A stretch of DNA of 12,368 nucleotides from the NCBI GenBank assembly GCA_046152925.1, contig JBJXFX010000020.1, forward strand, positions 1 to 12,368, read 5' to 3'. A program made the position numbers and the translations under genes. This DNA comes from CAMAUF01 sp046152925. Its GTDB lineage: Bacteria > Chloroflexota > Dehalococcoidia > Tepidiformales > Tepidiformaceae. The notes under the pieces were generated by a model. That model saw only the letters and a program-made list of their open reading frames with translations. It was not told the DNA's origin and made no database searches. The first letter of the stretch is position 1, and the number at the start of each line of letters is the position of its first letter. Shown here one piece after another: positions 11,466 through 12,368 of this stretch.

Positions 11466-12368
11466 TCAGACCATGACCACCGCCGACTTGAGCCCGTCCT
11501 TGCCGAGCCGCGCCGAATAGGCGGCCGCCGCGTCCGCGAGCGAGTAGCGGTTCGTGATCACGCGGTCGATCGCCGTCAGCTTCGGCAGCATCGTCGCGGC
11601 GCGGGCGTAGAGCGGAAACGGCGCGTTCTGCGTCCCCAGGATGCGGACCTCGTCGTAGTGCACCCGGTTCAGGTCGAGCGAATGCGCCGACCCCGGCGGG
11701 AAGCCCGCGAACAGGTTGATCGTCCCGAGCTTGCGGCAGAGGTCGAGCGCCGTTGGCGTCGCATCCGCGAAACCCACGGCCATCGCCACCGAAGGGAACC
11801 CTTCGCCGCCGGTCAGGTCGCGGCCAACCTGGCGCGCCTCTTCCGGCGCGCAGGCGGCGTCAGCGCCCACTTCGAGCGCGACCTGGCGCCGGGCCGGCTC
11901 CGGTTCGACCACCAAAATCGGCCCGGCGCCATAGAGCTTGCCCACGATCAGGTGCACGAGGCCCATCGGCCCGCCCCCGACGATCGCCAGCGGCGACCCA
12001 GCCCGCACCCCAATCGACTCGATCGAGTTCACCACGCAAGCAAGCGGCTCCAAGAACGCGCGCAGGTGCGGGGCGACGCTCGCGTCCATCGGCAAGAGGT
12101 GCCCCATGCTCACGAGCTCGCGCGGCACCTTGACGTACTCCGCGATGCCCCCGTCGATGTCATACCCCAACGTCACTCGCGACGGGCAGCGGTTCCGGTA
12201 GCCATCGCGGCAGAACGAACAGACGCCACAACACTTGATCGGGCAAAGCGAGACGACCTCGCCCACCTTGGCCGCCGCCCCCGGCCCGACCTCCGCGACC
12301 TCGCCCGCCATCTCGTGGCCGGGGATGACGCCCGCCGCCGCCTTCTTCTCGCCGAGGAAGACGCGGAC
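11466..12368 (-). CDS. zinc-dependent medium-chain alcohol/polyol dehydrogenase, 5' end missing
   Basis: The reading frame enters from the right edge. Its first visible residues include GVIPGHEMAGEVAEVGPGA, the catalytic-zinc GHE motif of the medium-chain dehydrogenase family, so the ATG at 12311 is internal and about 60 N-terminal residues are missing. The structural-zinc lobe is CCGVCSFCRDGYRNRC (four Cys in C-x2-C-x2-C-x7-C spacing). FLEPLACV follows, and then the Rossmann motif VGGGPMGL with a probable NAD-type acidic residue in VVEPEPARR. About 300 residues are visible out of a usual 340-360. The pattern is that of sorbitol, threonine and related dehydrogenases. The substrate is unknown. 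The stop (TGA at 11466-11468) is followed by a small CCGCG/CGCGG hairpin (11453-11465) and then the FabG-like gene. Confidence 0.92.
   Translation of the reverse strand, partial: VRVFLGEKKAAAGVIPGHEMAGEVAEVGPGAAAKVGEVVSLCPIKCCGVCSFCRDGYRNRCPSRVTLGYDIDGGIAEYVKVPRELVSMGHLLPMDASVAPHLRAFLEPLACVVNSIESIGVRAGSPLAIVGGGPMGLVHLIVGKLYGAGPILVVEPEPARRQVALEVGADAACAPEEARQVGRDLTGGEGFPSVAMAVGFADATPTALDLCRKLGTINLFAGFPPGSAHSLDLNRVHYDEVRILGTQNAPFPLYARAATMLPKLTAIDRVITNRYSLADAAAAYSARLGKDGLKSAVVMV

Overview
This is a high-GC bacterial window dominated by acyl-CoA and lipid metabolism. It holds 14 protein genes that I judge intact or cut only by the window edge, plus one frameshifted gene. No rRNA, tRNA, CRISPR array or insertion sequence was seen. 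The mix of a wax-ester-synthase/DGAT-type acyltransferase, a split HadAB-like dehydratase, an MFE-2-like short-chain dehydrogenase, zeta-type kinase remains, clan AA aspartic proteases and leaderless-looking starts would fit a Chloroflexota (Dehalococcoidia-like) or actinobacterial lineage. I lean towards Chloroflexota, but nothing here is phylogenetically decisive.

Layout. 1-929 (+): C-terminal part of a CaiB/BaiF class III CoA-transferase, cut by the left edge. 979-1864 (-): a zeta-toxin-like kinase broken by a frameshift, then a small partner-like protein. 1927-3327 (-): a WS/DGAT acyltransferase, divergent from 3503-4663 (+), an acyl-CoA dehydrogenase. The 175 bp between them holds candidate promoters for both genes and a 9-bp stem-loop. 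A strong hairpin terminator at 4689-4717 separates the dehydrogenase from a convergent minus-strand cluster (7361 down to 4737): an unknown helical protein, a non-catalytic FAS1-like dehydratase subunit, a catalytic MaoC/HadB-like hydratase, and an MFE-2-like 3-hydroxyacyl-CoA dehydrogenase. The last three could catalyse hydration and then dehydrogenation of enoyl-CoA, downstream of the acyl-CoA dehydrogenase.

7404-9468 (+): a probable operon of a VOC-fold protein, a twin Cys/His zinc-binding protein and threonine ammonia-lyase with one ACT domain. Then come two tandem clan AA (retropepsin-like) aspartic protease homologues at 9540-9956 and 10002-10469. They arose by a local duplication that also copied the promoter and the last bases of the ammonia-lyase gene. 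The first keeps the DTGAT active site; the second has EIGTT and is probably a pseudoprotease. 12368-10471 (-): a zinc-type medium-chain dehydrogenase (cut by the right edge), a FabG-like short-chain dehydrogenase with a TTG start, and a 51-residue single-span membrane protein.

The most interesting signals are the tandem protease/pseudoprotease pair with its copied promoter, and a recurring -10 box (TAGAGT or TAGGAT) exactly six bases before a start codon, suggesting leaderless transcripts. The broken zeta module and the twin zinc-binding protein inside a metabolic operon come next.
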